Assembly (NCBI GenBank): GCA_021324655.1
Contig: JAJPIP010000061.1
Span: 29,209-93,208 of the forward strand
Length of the DNA stretch: 64,000 bases
Source: Pseudomonadota bacterium
GTDB lineage: Bacteria > Chloroflexota > UBA5177
Direction of reading: 5' to 3'
The translations under genes and the position numbers were made by a program. Below the pieces are notes generated by a model. That model was not told the DNA's origin. It did no database searches and was given only the letters and a program-made list of their open reading frames with translations. Of the stretch, positions 1 to 9,234 are shown in pieces. Position 1 is the first letter of the stretch. Every line of letters begins with the position of its first letter.

Positions 1-1
1 G

Positions 2-247
2 GACCTGGACCGCCTGCTCACCCGCCTGGCGCCGCCGGGCGCCGGATACCTCCACAACGCTGTTCCCTGCCTGCCCGGCGAGATGCCGAACGGCCATTCC
101 CACTGTCAGTCATTGCTGCTGCAGGCCAGCGTCACCCTGCCCATTCTCGGAGGAACGCTGGACATCGGGCGCTGGCAGCGGATCTTCTTCGTCGAGCTCG
201 ATTCCGCGCGTGACCGTTCCGTGGCCGTGACGTTGATGGGATCCTGA
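2..247 (+). CDS. YjbQ family protein (UPF0047), C-terminal part
   Basis: The window opens inside this gene; only the last 81 codons are present. The visible part carries the family's C-terminal signature, an NGHSH motif followed about 35 residues later by GRWQRIFFVELD and a short basic strand ending at TGA. YjbQ/UPF0047 proteins are small trimeric enzymes; some complement thiamine-phosphate synthase mutants, but the physiological reaction is unsettled. It ends one base before the convergent XdhC-type gene. The family call is confident from the motif pair; the N-terminus and start lie outside the window. Confidence 0.8.
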   Translation, partial: DLDRLLTRLAPPGAGYLHNAVPCLPGEMPNGHSHCQSLLLQASVTLPILGGTLDIGRWQRIFFVELDSARDRSVAVTLMGS

Positions 248-248
248 T

Positions 249-563
249 TTACCAGGTCAGCGGCTCGACGAAGATATCAACTTCGCCGCCACACGAGAGT
301 CCAACCTGGAACGCCATCTCATCAGAAATGCCGTAATGCACGAGGCGCCCGACCCCGCTTTCCAGGGCGGCCATTCCCTCCTCGTACACGGCCGCCTCCA
401 GGCAGCCCCCGCTGACCGATCCGGCGATCTTCCCGGAGGGCGTCATCGCCATGGCCGCGCCGGCCGGCCGCGGCGTTGATCCCGCCGTGCGAACGACGGT
501 TGCAACGGCGACTTTCTCCCCGGCGGCACGCCACGCCTCCACTGCTGACAGTACTTCCTTCAT
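249..563 (-). CDS. XdhC/CoxF N-terminal-domain protein (molybdoenzyme maturation accessory)
   Basis: This 104-aa protein matches the N-terminal XdhC_CoxI domain: TAGSTPRPAGAAM near residue 26, SVSGGCLE near 49, YGISDE near 77 and the closing CGGEVDIFVEP. In XDH- and CO-dehydrogenase-type systems such proteins help insert the sulfurated molybdenum cofactor. The NAD-binding C-terminal half of full XdhC is absent, so this is the short single-domain form often encoded next to a second XdhC-like gene. A GGAG box lies 8 bases before the ATG. No molybdoenzyme structural gene is visible in the window, so its partner must be elsewhere. Confidence 0.8.
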   Translation of the reverse strand: MKEVLSAVEAWRAAGEKVAVATVVRTAGSTPRPAGAAMAMTPSGKIAGSVSGGCLEAAVYEEGMAALESGVGRLVHYGISDEMAFQVGLSCGGEVDIFVEPLTW

Positions 564-614
564 CGGGATACTCCGTCCCAGTGTATCCTGGTGCAGCCGC
601 CGACGCGGCGTGTT

Positions 615-1391
615 ATGACGATCTACCTCGGGACTCAGGGCTGGAGCTATCCGGATTGGGTCGGCTCCTTTTATCCCACGGGCGCGCGGCAACGGGACTT
701 TCTCGCGCTCTATGCCGAGGTCTTTGACGCCGTCGAGCTCGACACGACGTTTTACGCCACGCCCCGCGACACGCAGGTGGAGGCCTGGCGCGACGCGACT
801 CCGGAGGGCTTCCAGTTCACGGCAAAAGTGCCGCGCACCATCACCCATGACCGTCATCTGGTGGGAACTGACCAGGACATGGACGATTTTCTGACGACCA
901 TGACCCTTCTGGGGGATAAACTCGGAGCCGTCCTGGTGCAGTTACCGCCGGACTTCCGCTGGGACGAGCGCGCCGAGCTCGACCGGTTCCTGGCTCGGTT
1001 GCCGCGCGATGTACGGACCGCTGTCGAGTTCCGAAACCGCTCGTGGATACGGCCGGAGACAGCCGAGCTCCTGGCTCAATATGGCGTCGCGTTCACGATG
1101 ATCGACCTCCACTACATGCCCCGGGTCACCGAAACCACGGCAGACTTCACCTATGTTCGCTGGCTGGGTGAACGCAGCAAGATCACGCGCATGCACGAAA
1201 CACAGATCGATAGGCATGATGATCTGGATCGCTGGGCGGCCGTCCTCGGCGAGGTCGCGATGCGGGTCCAGCGGGTCTACGGCTTCGCCAATAACCACTA
1301 TTCCGGCCACTCACCCGCCGATATCCGCTATCTCAAGCAGCGTCTCGACCTACCCGAGCGAGAGCGCCCGAGCCAGGGCCGGCTGCTATGA
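615..1391 (+). CDS. DUF72 (YecE-like) domain protein
   Basis: 258 aa beginning MTIYLGTQGWSYPDWVGSFY, the hallmark N-terminus of DUF72, followed by FDAVELDTTFYATP, FTAKVPRTITHDR and LVQLPPDFRW. The family has a TIM-barrel-like fold with conserved surface residues; its biochemical function is not established. The GTG at 591 is an alternative in-frame start, but the conserved domain begins at the ATG chosen here; neither has a strong ribosome site. The stop overlaps the next start (ATGA), so the two are translationally coupled. Confidence 0.85.
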   Translation: MTIYLGTQGWSYPDWVGSFYPTGARQRDFLALYAEVFDAVELDTTFYATPRDTQVEAWRDATPEGFQFTAKVPRTITHDRHLVGTDQDMDDFLTTMTLLGDKLGAVLVQLPPDFRWDERAELDRFLARLPRDVRTAVEFRNRSWIRPETAELLAQYGVAFTMIDLHYMPRVTETTADFTYVRWLGERSKITRMHETQIDRHDDLDRWAAVLGEVAMRVQRVYGFANNHYSGHSPADIRYLKQRLDLPERERPSQGRLL

Positions 1392-1654
1392 ACCTCTGGT
1401 ATTCGATCTGGGAGTCGCCGCACCGCTGGTCGTTGCTGGCCGGCATGACGTTTTTTGCCGGGCTCGCCGTGACGATCTTCATGCTCGCCGTGGGATGGGA
1501 CCACACTCTCGACCGTGTATGGCTGTATCTAGTCCTTCTGGCGACGGCCGCACTACTCGTACTGGCGGGTCGAGATTGGGTTCGCCGCACCGAGGCGGCG
1601 ATCGATGCGGCCCCGGATCAGGAGAATCAAGACGTCGCGCCGCCCGCCTCGTGA
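1388..1654 (+). CDS. Small two-helix membrane protein
   Basis: 88 aa with two hydrophobic segments, roughly residues 15-35 and 45-62, separated by a short polar stretch containing WDHTLDRVW. An acidic, Ala/Pro-rich cytosolic-type tail follows. It overlaps the DUF72 gene by four bases, so it is probably co-translated with it. I do not recognise a family. The overlap and clean topology support a real gene. Confidence 0.6.
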   Translation: MNLWYSIWESPHRWSLLAGMTFFAGLAVTIFMLAVGWDHTLDRVWLYLVLLATAALLVLAGRDWVRRTEAAIDAAPDQENQDVAPPAS

Positions 1655-1660
1655 CTCAAC

Positions 1661-2248
1661 CTAGACGCCGGCGAGACCGAGATCCTCGGCAATTCCTCGC
1701 ATGGCCGCTATGACGATCTCGACATGCTCATTGAGATCGACGCCCAACTCGTCGGCGCCACGCTGCATGTCCTCTCGGCTGACGGCCCGAGCGAACGCCT
1801 TATCCTTCATTTTCTTGCGCACCGAGCGTGCTTCCAGACTGTGTATGCTTTTGTCGGGTCGAACCAGGGCGGCCGCCGTGATGAACCCTGTCAATTCGTC
1901 GACAGCAAATAGCGCGCGGTCCATAGGGGCGCGTCGAGGCAGGTCAAGGTACTCGGCGTGCGTCTTGATAGCGTAGATCACGTCGTCCGGATACCCTTGC
2001 GCCTCCAGCACCCGTGCGCCGAAGAGCGGGTGCTCGTTCTCGTCGGCAACGCCGTTTGGATTCGGGTGCTCCTCGTAGTCGAAGTCGTGGAGCAGGCCGG
2101 CAAGGGCCCATCGGTCCTCGTCCTCCCCAAAACGTCTCGCATACGCACGCATGGCCGCTTCCACCGCCAGCATGTGTCGACGCAGGCTCTCACTCTCGGT
2201 ATGGGCAGTCACCAACGCCCAGGCATCTTCTCGGGTCTTGTTCGTCAC
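1661..2248 (-). CDS. HD-domain phosphohydrolase
   Basis: 195 aa, GTG start preceded by a strong GAGGAG box seven bases upstream; longer in-frame starts run into the promoter of the divergent aldehyde dehydrogenase. His25, the HD pair at 54-55 (GLLHDFDYEEHP), downstream EH at 72-73, KTH near 96 and Asp117 in AVDELTGF fit the metal-binding HD superfamily (HDIG-type). Members hydrolyse phosphate esters or nucleotides; the substrate here cannot be read from sequence. It converges on the small membrane-protein gene, six bases away. Confidence 0.8.
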   Translation of the reverse strand: MTNKTREDAWALVTAHTESESLRRHMLAVEAAMRAYARRFGEDEDRWALAGLLHDFDYEEHPNPNGVADENEHPLFGARVLEAQGYPDDVIYAIKTHAEYLDLPRRAPMDRALFAVDELTGFITAAALVRPDKSIHSLEARSVRKKMKDKAFARAVSREDMQRGADELGVDLNEHVEIVIAAMRGIAEDLGLAGV

Positions 2249-2266
2249 GCCGTCTCCTCTCGCGAG

Positions 2267-2295
2267 TATAACGGCGCCCAGAGCCCACCTATAAT
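2267..2295 (+). promoter_or_regulatory. Putative promoter of the aldehyde dehydrogenase gene
   Basis: A perfect TATAAT hexamer lies at 2290-2295, 35 bases before the aldehyde dehydrogenase ATG, in the 81-base gap between divergent genes. The matching -35 region (about 2267-2272) is a poor TTGACA match, so an activator or extended contact may be needed. Confidence 0.5.
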
Positions 2296-2329
2296 GCTGT
2301 GCCGCCGAAGGCGGACGGAGGAGGACGGC

Positions 2330-3829
2330 ATGGCGGAGGTCTATCACAATTACATCGGTGGCAAGTGGGTTCCGTCGCAGAACGGTGACACGTTCGAAAG
2401 CTGCAACCCGGCGTGCACGTCCGAAGTGATCGGCGTCTTCCAGCGTTCGAACAAGCAAGACGTCATATCGGCGATCGATGCCGCCCATGCCGCGCTACCC
2501 GGTTGGATGAGCACACCGGCTCCCATCCGCGCCTCGTATGTCCGTCGTGTCGGTCAGCTGCTCGAGCGTGACAAGGAAGCTCTGGCGCAGCTGGAGACGC
2601 GCGAGATGGGCAAGGTTGTCGAAGAGGGACGCGGCGATGTCCAGGAAGGCATCGACATGGCGGACTACATCAGTGGCGAGGGCCGCCGTATGTTCGGCGA
2701 GACGGTTCCCTCCGAGCTGCGCGACAAGTTCGCCATGATGGTGCGTCAGCCCCTGGGGGTTGTCGGCCTCATCACACCCTGGAACTTCCCGGTCGCGATT
2801 CCGACCTGGAAGATTTTTCCCGCGCTCGTCACCGGCAACACGATAGTATTCAAGCCGGCGGAGGATACGCCTGCTGCCGCCACCGCCCTCGTCAAGTTGT
2901 TCGAAGAGGCCGGGCTACCGGCCGGTGTCCTTAACCTGGTGACCGGCTATGGGCCGGAAGCGGGAGCGCCCATCGTGGAAGACGCGCGGATCCGCATGAT
3001 CTCTTTCACCGGGTCGTCCGCCGTGGGCCGCGAGATTGCGGCCAAGGCCGGGCGAGATCTCAAGAAGACCATGTTGGAGTTGGGTGGAAAGAACCCGATG
3101 ATCGTGATGCCCGACGCCGATCTCGATCTCGCGCTGGAGGGCGCGCTGTGGGGCGCTTTTGGGACGACCGGTCAGCGCTGCACGGCGACGAGCCGGATCA
3201 TTGTGCACCGCGACATCGCCGATGAGTTCACGACCCGGCTGATCCAGCAGGCCAAAAGCCTCAAGGTCGGTTACGGGCTCGAGCCGGGGGTCCAGGTCGG
3301 GCCACTCATCAACGCGCAACAACTGCAGACGGTCGACGAGTATGTGCAAATCGGGAAGCAAGAAGGCGCAAGCCTGTTGCTCGGAGGCAAGCGCTTGACC
3401 GGCGGCTCCTATGACAACGGGTACTTCTACGCGCCGACAATCTTCGGCGATGTGAACTACCGAATGCGCATTGCCCAGGAAGAGATCTTCGGTCCGGTCG
3501 TCGCCGTGATGCCGGTGTCGTCGTACGACGAGGCGATCCAGGTCGCCAATTCCACCGAGTACGGTTTGTCCAGCTCCATTTACACCCGCGACGTCAACCT
3601 GGCCTTCCGCGCCATGCGGGACATGGAGGCCGGCATCTCCTATGTCAATGCCCCGACGATCGGCGCCGAGATCCAGCTGCCTTTCGGCGGTGTCAAAGCC
3701 ACCGGGAACGGGCATCGCGAAGCCGGCACCTCGGCAATCAAGGAGTTCACCGAGCCGAAGGCCATCTATGTCGATTACAGCGGCCGCTTGCAGCGGGCAC
3801 AGATTGACGTCGAGCACCATGCGTCGTAG
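2330..3829 (+). CDS. NAD(P)-dependent aldehyde dehydrogenase
   Basis: 499 aa, full ALDH-superfamily length. Catalytic Cys284 lies in GQRCTATS and general-base Glu250 in LELGGKNP; the substrate-channel [13 protein letters not shown] motif and the [11 protein letters not shown] cofactor loop are present. The enzyme oxidises an aldehyde to the acid. Overall motif choice resembles the alpha-ketoglutaric-semialdehyde/succinate-semialdehyde group, but substrate is not certain. The start has a GGAGGAGG box seven bases upstream. Peptide deformylase follows after 29 bases and is probably co-transcribed. Confidence 0.92.
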   Translation: MAEVYHNYIGGKWVPSQNGDTFESCNPACTSEVIGVFQRSNKQDVISAIDAAHAALPGWMSTPAPIRASYVRRVGQLLERDKEALAQLETREMGKVVEEGRGDVQEGIDMADYISGEGRRMFGETVPSELRDKFAMMVRQPLGVVGLITPWNFPVAIPTWKIFPALVTGNTIVFKPAEDTPAAATALVKLFEEAGLPAGVLNLVTGYGPEAGAPIVEDARIRMISFTGSSAVGREIAAKAGRDLKKTMLELGGKNPMIVMPDADLDLALEGALWGAFGTTGQRCTATSRIIVHRDIADEFTTRLIQQAKSLKVGYGLEPGVQVGPLINAQQLQTVDEYVQIGKQEGASLLLGGKRLTGGSYDNGYFYAPTIFGDVNYRMRIAQEEIFGPVVAVMPVSSYDEAIQVANSTEYGLSSSIYTRDVNLAFRAMRDMEAGISYVNAPTIGAEIQLPFGGVKATGNGHREAGTSAIKEFTEPKAIYVDYSGRLQRAQIDVEHHAS

Positions 3830-3858
3830 CGGCTGGTACCATGGGCCAGGAGGATCCG

Positions 3859-4386
3859 GTGGCAAGACGTGAGATTGTGACGCTGGGGCACCCGACGCTT
3901 CGGGTGAAGGCGAAGAAGATTCACCGTGTGGACGAGTCGATCAAAGCCCTCGTACAAGATCTGATCGACACGCTGGAGGCGACGCCCAACGGCGCCGGAC
4001 TGGCCGCCCCGCAAATCGGTGTCCCTTTGCGAGCGATTGTCACTCTCGCCGACGGAACGCGCCGCGTGGTCATCAATCCTGAAATTGTCGAGGAGTCGGA
4101 GGAGGAGGTCGAAGGCGAAGAGGGCTGCCTGAGTATTCCGGGGTGGTATGGACCGGTGTGGCGCAAGCAGAAAGTCACCGTCCGGGGTCTCGGACCGTCG
4201 GGGAAGCCGCTCAAGGTCAAGACCGAAGACTTCGAGGCGCGCGTCTTCCAGCATGAGATTGATCACCTGGACGGTGTCCTCTTCGTCGACCGCATTGAGG
4301 ACCGCAGCCGTCTCCATCGGGTCGAGCCGGAGGAGGAGGCGAGCGACGACGAAGACGAGGTTGCGGACACGGAAGCGCTGGCCTAG
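3859..4386 (+). CDS. def: Peptide deformylase
   Basis: 175 aa. It removes the N-formyl group from nascent proteins. All three metal-site motifs are intact: GAGLAAPQIG (motif 1), EGCLS with metal ligand Cys90 (motif 2) and HEIDH with His132, Glu133 and His136 (motif 3). The GTG start is chosen because AGGAGG sits six bases before it; the ATG at 3841 would put that box inside the gene. The C-terminal 25 residues are very acidic (EEEASDDEDE), an extension beyond the catalytic domain. Confidence 0.95.
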   Translation: MARREIVTLGHPTLRVKAKKIHRVDESIKALVQDLIDTLEATPNGAGLAAPQIGVPLRAIVTLADGTRRVVINPEIVEESEEEVEGEEGCLSIPGWYGPVWRKQKVTVRGLGPSGKPLKVKTEDFEARVFQHEIDHLDGVLFVDRIEDRSRLHRVEPEEEASDDEDEVADTEALA

Positions 4387-4413
4387 CGCCGTCCGTCCGC
4401 GCTTCTTAGCACG

Positions 4414-4983
4414 CTAACTGCGTCTCATGTCCGCGTATTGTTTGCGGAACTTGGCGACTTTCGGCGCAATGACGTAGTTGCAGTACATCGCGCCGGGGTT
4501 TCTGGCGAAGTATTCCTGGTGGTAATCCTCGGCCGGGTAGAAGACGTCGTACGGCACGAGCTGCGTAACGATCGGCTTTCCCCAAACGCCTTCGGCCCGA
4601 AGTGCTGCCATGATCTCCTCCGCCGCTTGCTTCTGCTCGGGGCTGTGATAGAAGATCACTGACCGATACTGCGTGCCGACGTCATTACCCTGTCGATTTA
4701 GAGTCGTGGGGTCGTGGATCGAGAAAAAAATACGCAGGATGTCCTGGTAGGAGATCTGGGCCGGGTCGAAGTTGACCTGCACCACTTCGGCGTGACCTGT
4801 CCGCCCGCTGCAGACCTGTTCGTAGGTCGGATTCGGAACCGTGCCGCCGGCGTACCCGGACTCGACGGAGATCACGCCCCGCAGATCGTCGAAGACGGGT
4901 TCGAGACACCAGAAACACCCGCCTCCCAGGGTCGCCACTTCCCGGCCGCCTGATGCGCGAGCGCCGTCCGCGGGGTCATCCAT
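4414..4983 (-). CDS. msrA: Peptide methionine-S-sulfoxide reductase MsrA
   Basis: 189 aa. It repairs oxidised Met-(S)-sulfoxide in proteins. The active-site GCFWC motif (Cys23) is followed by ESGYAGG, a Glu-rich substrate pocket, GTQYRS and YHQEYFARNP, all diagnostic of MsrA. No MsrB domain is fused. It faces the deformylase gene convergently with a 27-base gap. Confidence 0.95.
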   Translation of the reverse strand: MDDPADGARASGGREVATLGGGCFWCLEPVFDDLRGVISVESGYAGGTVPNPTYEQVCSGRTGHAEVVQVNFDPAQISYQDILRIFFSIHDPTTLNRQGNDVGTQYRSVIFYHSPEQKQAAEEIMAALRAEGVWGKPIVTQLVPYDVFYPAEDYHQEYFARNPGAMYCNYVIAPKVAKFRKQYADMRRS

Positions 4984-5064
4984 GGTTACAGCTTAGAGGA
5001 TGCGCGATCCGTCGGCGGAGGACGGCCCGGGTTCACCGTGCCGCCCTCCTCGGCGCTTTGCTCG

Positions 5065-5775
5065 TCAGGCGCAAGTCGCGATGTGCACTATGTCGGTGTC
5101 GACATACGTCTTGATGCGCCGGTTGAAGAACGACTCCGTGATGTTGATCGTCTCTCCGGGCTTCAGATCGGCCCACGAGCCGAGTGCTCCATTGCACAGG
5201 TAGACTTGAGAGCGCCCGCCCCGGACGGCATGGACGATGCCGGATACCGGCCCCTGCGCGTCCGCGCTGAGGACATAAAGGGTGAGGCGATCGCCAGCAC
5301 TCGCGATGAAGTCTTGACTGTTGGTGAACGCCTCCTGAAGGTCGACGTCCTGGATCGCCGCCGTGGGATTCAAGGCGTAGCCGTTATCCATCAGTTGTCC
5401 CCAGGCACGGATGCGATCACCGTCCCTCATGAAGCCGACCGTAATCGGAGCTCCGTAGCGAGCGCGAAGCGCCGTGGCGGGAGACAACTCGAGAAGGACC
5501 AACCGTCCCTCTTCCGTGCAAATCACCAGTCCACGTTGCTGCTGAACGGCTGTATTGATCGTCGTCTGGTCTCGGTCCCGGCAGCGGGGCGGCAACGTTG
5601 ACTCGCCGCTCACCGGCTTGGCCACCAGCGTCCCCACGACAGCGGGACGCCCGTCCCCAAGCGAGGACGCATGGTGTCGACCTGCTGCGGCAACTGCTGT
5701 CGGGATCACCCCCGGCAGCAATCCAGCGACGAGGAGCACGAGCGCTGCGACGCGGAAAGGTCGGATGCCGATCAT
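5065..5775 (-). CDS. Secreted protein of unknown function
   Basis: 236 aa with a clear signal peptide: basic start (MIGIRPFR), a 15-residue hydrophobic core and a probable cleavage after AVAAA near residue 32. The mature part has Cys residues near 66, 86 and at the C-terminus (HIATCA), possibly disulfide-bonded, and beta-rich segments such as RLVLLELSP and RLTLYVLS. The ATG is six bases after a GGAGG box; the TTG two codons upstream overlaps that box. I recognise no family. Confidence 0.65.
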   Translation of the reverse strand: MIGIRPFRVAALVLLVAGLLPGVIPTAVAAAGRHHASSLGDGRPAVVGTLVAKPVSGESTLPPRCRDRDQTTINTAVQQQRGLVICTEEGRLVLLELSPATALRARYGAPITVGFMRDGDRIRAWGQLMDNGYALNPTAAIQDVDLQEAFTNSQDFIASAGDRLTLYVLSADAQGPVSGIVHAVRGGRSQVYLCNGALGSWADLKPGETINITESFFNRRIKTYVDTDIVHIATCA

Positions 5776-5803
5776 GTTCAACCTCCAATCCTCGAGGTGA
5801 CGT

Positions 5804-5815
5804 GATAGCGCTATC
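5804..5815. promoter_or_regulatory. Perfect 12-bp palindrome upstream of the secreted-protein gene
   Basis: GATAGCGCTATC is a perfect palindrome 29 bases upstream of the secreted protein's start, where an operator could lie. There is no adjacent regulator gene, so the role is a guess. Confidence 0.3.
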
Positions 5816-5904
5816 TCCGTCTACTTCCGATGCTAGGCACCGCCGCTTACCTGCCGGCTATCAATGCGTTACACAGGCGTGAACAGAAGAAGAACTAATG
5901 ACGC

Positions 5905-6996
5905 TCACGCGCTGCCGGACAGGACATCGTGGTAGACGCCCGCCGTCTGCTCCGCGATCCGCGCGTGCGTGAAGTGCTCCAGCACCCGCGCCCGGCCTCG
6001 CCGCGCCAGATCCTCCCTGAGCGCCGGATCCTCCAACAGAACCCGAAGAGCCCGGTAAAGCGCTTCCTCGTCCTGTTCCGGGACGACGATACCGGCATCT
6101 CCGATCACGTGGGGAATCTCGCCGGAGTCGGACCCGATCACCGGAACACCGGCCGCCATGGCCTCCATGATGACGCGTCCAAACTGCTCTTTCCAGTTGG
6201 CCATCGTGCGCGAAGGCAGCGCGACGACATGCACCGAGCGCATCAAGTCGGGCATCTCTGATGACGGGACGCGGGGCAAAATGCTCACCCTCCCGGCAAG
6301 CGGGATCGCAGCTTCCTGGACCTCCGCCGACAGCGGGCCATCGCCGACGATGACCAACTCGGTCTCCGCGGGCAGGCGTTCAAATGCTCGCAACAGGAGG
6401 AGAGGGTCCTTGCCCAGCACCAGACGGTTGAAGAAGCCTATGCGAAACGCGCCGCCGGGCGGGGCTGCCGGCGAGAAGACGTTCGGGTCCACTCCGAACT
6501 GCGGGATGACCGTGATATGACCGCGGTAATCCTTGGAGCGGAGGACGTGAGCGGCATCGGCACTGCCCGCGATAGCATGCTGACAAGTTCCGTACACAGC
6601 CTTCTCGATCCAGCGAAACGGCGGCGGGTAGCGACGAAGCAGATTTTGCCAGGTGAAGAACAGGGCCGGGACCCCCTTTCGCCGCGCCGAGCGCACGGCG
6701 TGATAGGTGGCGACGTTGTACGGCTCCTCGTCCATATGCAGAATGTCAGGCTGAATCTCGTCCAGGAGGCGCGGAATGTCCGGGTACCAGTGGAGATGGA
6801 AATGCCCGTTCAGGCGCATGCGAGTGATCCGCAGAGCCGCCTCTCCGTCATCCTGCTCCAGAGGTAGTATCCGCCCCCCTTCTCGCCAGCCGGCAGGCGC
6901 CGCGCCGATGGCCTCGATCCCCAACCGCCGCAGCTCCCTCAGCTTCTGGCGGTAGGCGGCCGACACGAATGCCTTGGAGACGATGAGGACGCGCAT
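5905..6996 (-). CDS. Family 4 glycosyltransferase
   Basis: 363 aa with the GT-B fold pattern: N-terminal MRVLIVSKAFVS strand, a middle nucleotide-sugar domain starting around RIGFFNRLVLGKDP, and the retaining-GT4 acceptor motif GRVIMEAMAAGVPVIGSDSGEIP in the C-terminal third. It probably adds a sugar from an NDP-donor to a membrane-linked glycan. The ATG shares one base with the stop of the preceding gene (TGATG), which fixes the start. It is the last gene of the polysaccharide operon. Confidence 0.85.
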   Translation of the reverse strand: MRVLIVSKAFVSAAYRQKLRELRRLGIEAIGAAPAGWREGGRILPLEQDDGEAALRITRMRLNGHFHLHWYPDIPRLLDEIQPDILHMDEEPYNVATYHAVRSARRKGVPALFFTWQNLLRRYPPPFRWIEKAVYGTCQHAIAGSADAAHVLRSKDYRGHITVIPQFGVDPNVFSPAAPPGGAFRIGFFNRLVLGKDPLLLLRAFERLPAETELVIVGDGPLSAEVQEAAIPLAGRVSILPRVPSSEMPDLMRSVHVVALPSRTMANWKEQFGRVIMEAMAAGVPVIGSDSGEIPHVIGDAGIVVPEQDEEALYRALRVLLEDPALREDLARRGRARVLEHFTHARIAEQTAGVYHDVLSGSA

Positions 6997-8120
6997 CAGG
7001 CCACGGACCGATAGACCGAGGCGGTCTCCGCCGCGAGACGGTCCCACGAGAAGTCACTCGCGCGTCGCTTGCCCGCTTCGGACATCCTGCTGCGCTCGGC
7101 ATCATCCAGGAGGAGAGCGCGGAGGGCCTCCGACCACAGCTCCGGACGCCCCGGCGGCAGAAGACGGGCGGCGCCGCCCGTGACCTCGGGCAGGCTCGAC
7201 GCGCACGAGGCGAGCACCGGAACCCCGCTGGCCATGGCCTCCACCGGCGGCAAGCCGAAGCCCTCGTACTCCGACGGAAAGGCAAACAGCGCGGCGGCAT
7301 GATACAGCGCCGGCTTATCACGCTCGTCAACAGCCGGAATCAGGGTTACCTGCTTCAGGCCCAACTCACGCACCAGGCCCGGAATGTCGGGATACAGGGC
7401 GTCCGGACGAGGAAAACGCGCGACAATGACCAGCCCGGCGTCCACGCGCTGATCGTCCCGCTCGAGCCGTGCCCAGGCCCGCACCAATGTGTCTAAGCCT
7501 TTGCGTCGCTCCGCCCCCCCGACATAGAGCACGAAGCGATCGGGAAGTCCGTACTGCCTTCGTACTTCGGCCAGGCGGCCCACATCCACGTGCTCATCAA
7601 ACGTCTCGTCGGCCGCCTCGTAGGTGACATGAACGCGCTCTTCCGGGACGTGCAACGCGTCCACGATGTCTCGCTTCGAATGTTCTGAGACCGTCAGAAT
7701 CGCCGCGGCGCGCCGGGATACGCGCGCCATGAAGGCAGCGTAGAGCGCGGACTGGCGCGTGCGGTGGTAGCCCGGCAGGACCAGGGGGATGACGTCGTGG
7801 ATCGTCACCACCACCGGCCGGCGCGACACGGCTGGGACGCTGAAATACGGCACGTGCAGCACATGCGCCGCCCGCGCCGCGAGGGGAAAGGCCACTTCCT
7901 CCCACAAGAACTTGTCCGCTTGCGCTCCCACGGGACCGGGGATCCGGGCCAGCGGGGTGCTGAGCTCCGTAGAGTTCGGGAGTGGCGTCCGGCGCGTAAA
8001 CAGCTCCACGCTGATGTCGGGAGCCACCCTCGGCAGCCGGGCGAGGAGGTTAGAGACATAGACGGCGCTGCCGGAATGGGGAAAGTCCAGCGGCAAGCCG
8101 TTGAGGCCCACCTCAAGCAT
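6996..8120 (-). CDS. Family 4 glycosyltransferase (mannosyltransferase-like)
   Basis: 374 aa. The N-terminus MLEVGLNGLPLDFPHSGSAV and the acceptor-loop motif EGFGLPPVEAMASGVPVLAS are typical of GT4 enzymes annotated as mannosyltransferases. It also has the TIHDVIPL and YVGGAERRKGLDTLV motifs of the subfamily. The start overlaps the preceding gene's end by eight bases and the stop overlaps the next start, so it is translationally coupled on both sides. Confidence 0.85.
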   Translation of the reverse strand: MLEVGLNGLPLDFPHSGSAVYVSNLLARLPRVAPDISVELFTRRTPLPNSTELSTPLARIPGPVGAQADKFLWEEVAFPLAARAAHVLHVPYFSVPAVSRRPVVVTIHDVIPLVLPGYHRTRQSALYAAFMARVSRRAAAILTVSEHSKRDIVDALHVPEERVHVTYEAADETFDEHVDVGRLAEVRRQYGLPDRFVLYVGGAERRKGLDTLVRAWARLERDDQRVDAGLVIVARFPRPDALYPDIPGLVRELGLKQVTLIPAVDERDKPALYHAAALFAFPSEYEGFGLPPVEAMASGVPVLASCASSLPEVTGGAARLLPPGRPELWSEALRALLLDDAERSRMSEAGKRRASDFSWDRLAAETASVYRSVA

Positions 8121-9234
8121 GGGCGAGACGTGAGTACAACAGGGCGGTCGCCTCGGCGGTTTTATCCCAGGAAAACCGGGCAGCGCGCGCCGGTCCGCGC
8201 GCGCGGAGATCGGCTGATAAAGTCCTGTCACCCAGGAGCCGATCGAGAGCCCTCGTCATACCGTCAACGCTTTCCGGATCGAACGTCAGCGCCGCGTCGC
8301 CCACGACCTCGGGTAAAGACGACGTGGCGCTGCATGCCGTCGGTGTCCCGGCGGCGAGCGCTTCCAGCGGCGGAATGCCGAAGCCCTCATACAGCGACGG
8401 ATAGATAAACGCATCAGCCGTACGATACAGGGCCGCCAGGACGCGGTCATCGGGACGCAAGATCGACACGTAGTCCGTGAGATTGAGGGCACGAAGCGCC
8501 TCAAAAATCGGCTCGTCCATCCAGCCTCGAGCGCCGGCAATCACGAGTCGGTGGCGCCACCCAAGCTCCCGCAGGGACGCGTAAGCTTCGAGAAGTCGCG
8601 GGTAATTCTTGCGCGGCTCCAGCGTCCCAACGGCCAGGATGAACCTTCCTGCCACCACCTTCCGCACGAGGGCATTCGCTTCGGACTCAGATAGACGCGG
8701 GAGCGACGACAGGCCCTCCGGGATCACCGTCACCTTCTCTCCCGGAACGCCCAGCAGCTCCACGATGTCCCGGCGGGTCTGTTCCGAGACCGCGATAATG
8801 TGAGTCGCGCGCCGGGCCGCCCGCGGCACCACTTGCTCGAGGTACGCGCGCAAGGTGGGGTAGGCACACTCCGGCCGGCGCAGAAACGCCAGGTCATGGA
8901 TTGTGACCACCGTCGGCACACGCGGCGCCGGCGGCGCGGTGAAGTCGGGTGCATGGAAGAGATCAATGCGCCCGGTGAAGAACTGTACTGGGATGGGGAG
9001 ACGAGCGCGGTGCCACACGGCGTTGGCGATGCGATCGGTCACCGGCAGCGGGCGTGCCTGGAAACGAGAAGAGAGGGTCGGCAGGCGTCCGTCGGGACCG
9101 GAGCAGTAAATGAGCCGGTAGCGAGTCGGGTCTTCGCGACGCGCCAGCGCAGCGAGGAGCTCGCGCGTGTAGCGCCCGATCCCCGCTCTCTGACGCACGG
9201 CGGAGGTTGCGTCAAACCCGATGGTGACCGGCAT
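8113..9234 (-). CDS. Family 4 glycosyltransferase
   Basis: 373 aa, clearly related to its downstream neighbour (VTIHDLAFLRRPE, AVGTLEPRKNYPRL, EGFGIPPLEALAAGTPTACS), so the pair probably arose by duplication. The donor-binding GT-B core and E-x7-E region are intact. It starts one base into the stop codon of the membrane-protein gene upstream (TGATG). Confidence 0.87.
   Translation of the reverse strand: MPVTIGFDATSAVRQRAGIGRYTRELLAALARREDPTRYRLIYCSGPDGRLPTLSSRFQARPLPVTDRIANAVWHRARLPIPVQFFTGRIDLFHAPDFTAPPAPRVPTVVTIHDLAFLRRPECAYPTLRAYLEQVVPRAARRATHIIAVSEQTRRDIVELLGVPGEKVTVIPEGLSSLPRLSESEANALVRKVVAGRFILAVGTLEPRKNYPRLLEAYASLRELGWRHRLVIAGARGWMDEPIFEALRALNLTDYVSILRPDDRVLAALYRTADAFIYPSLYEGFGIPPLEALAAGTPTACSATSSLPEVVGDAALTFDPESVDGMTRALDRLLGDRTLSADLRARGPARAARFSWDKTAEATALLYSRLAHA

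Noticed and set aside
1958..2329. N-terminal extension of the aldehyde dehydrogenase
   Set aside because: It overlaps the HD-hydrolase gene antisense and has no ALDH homology; GGAGG before the ATG at 2330 marks the real start.
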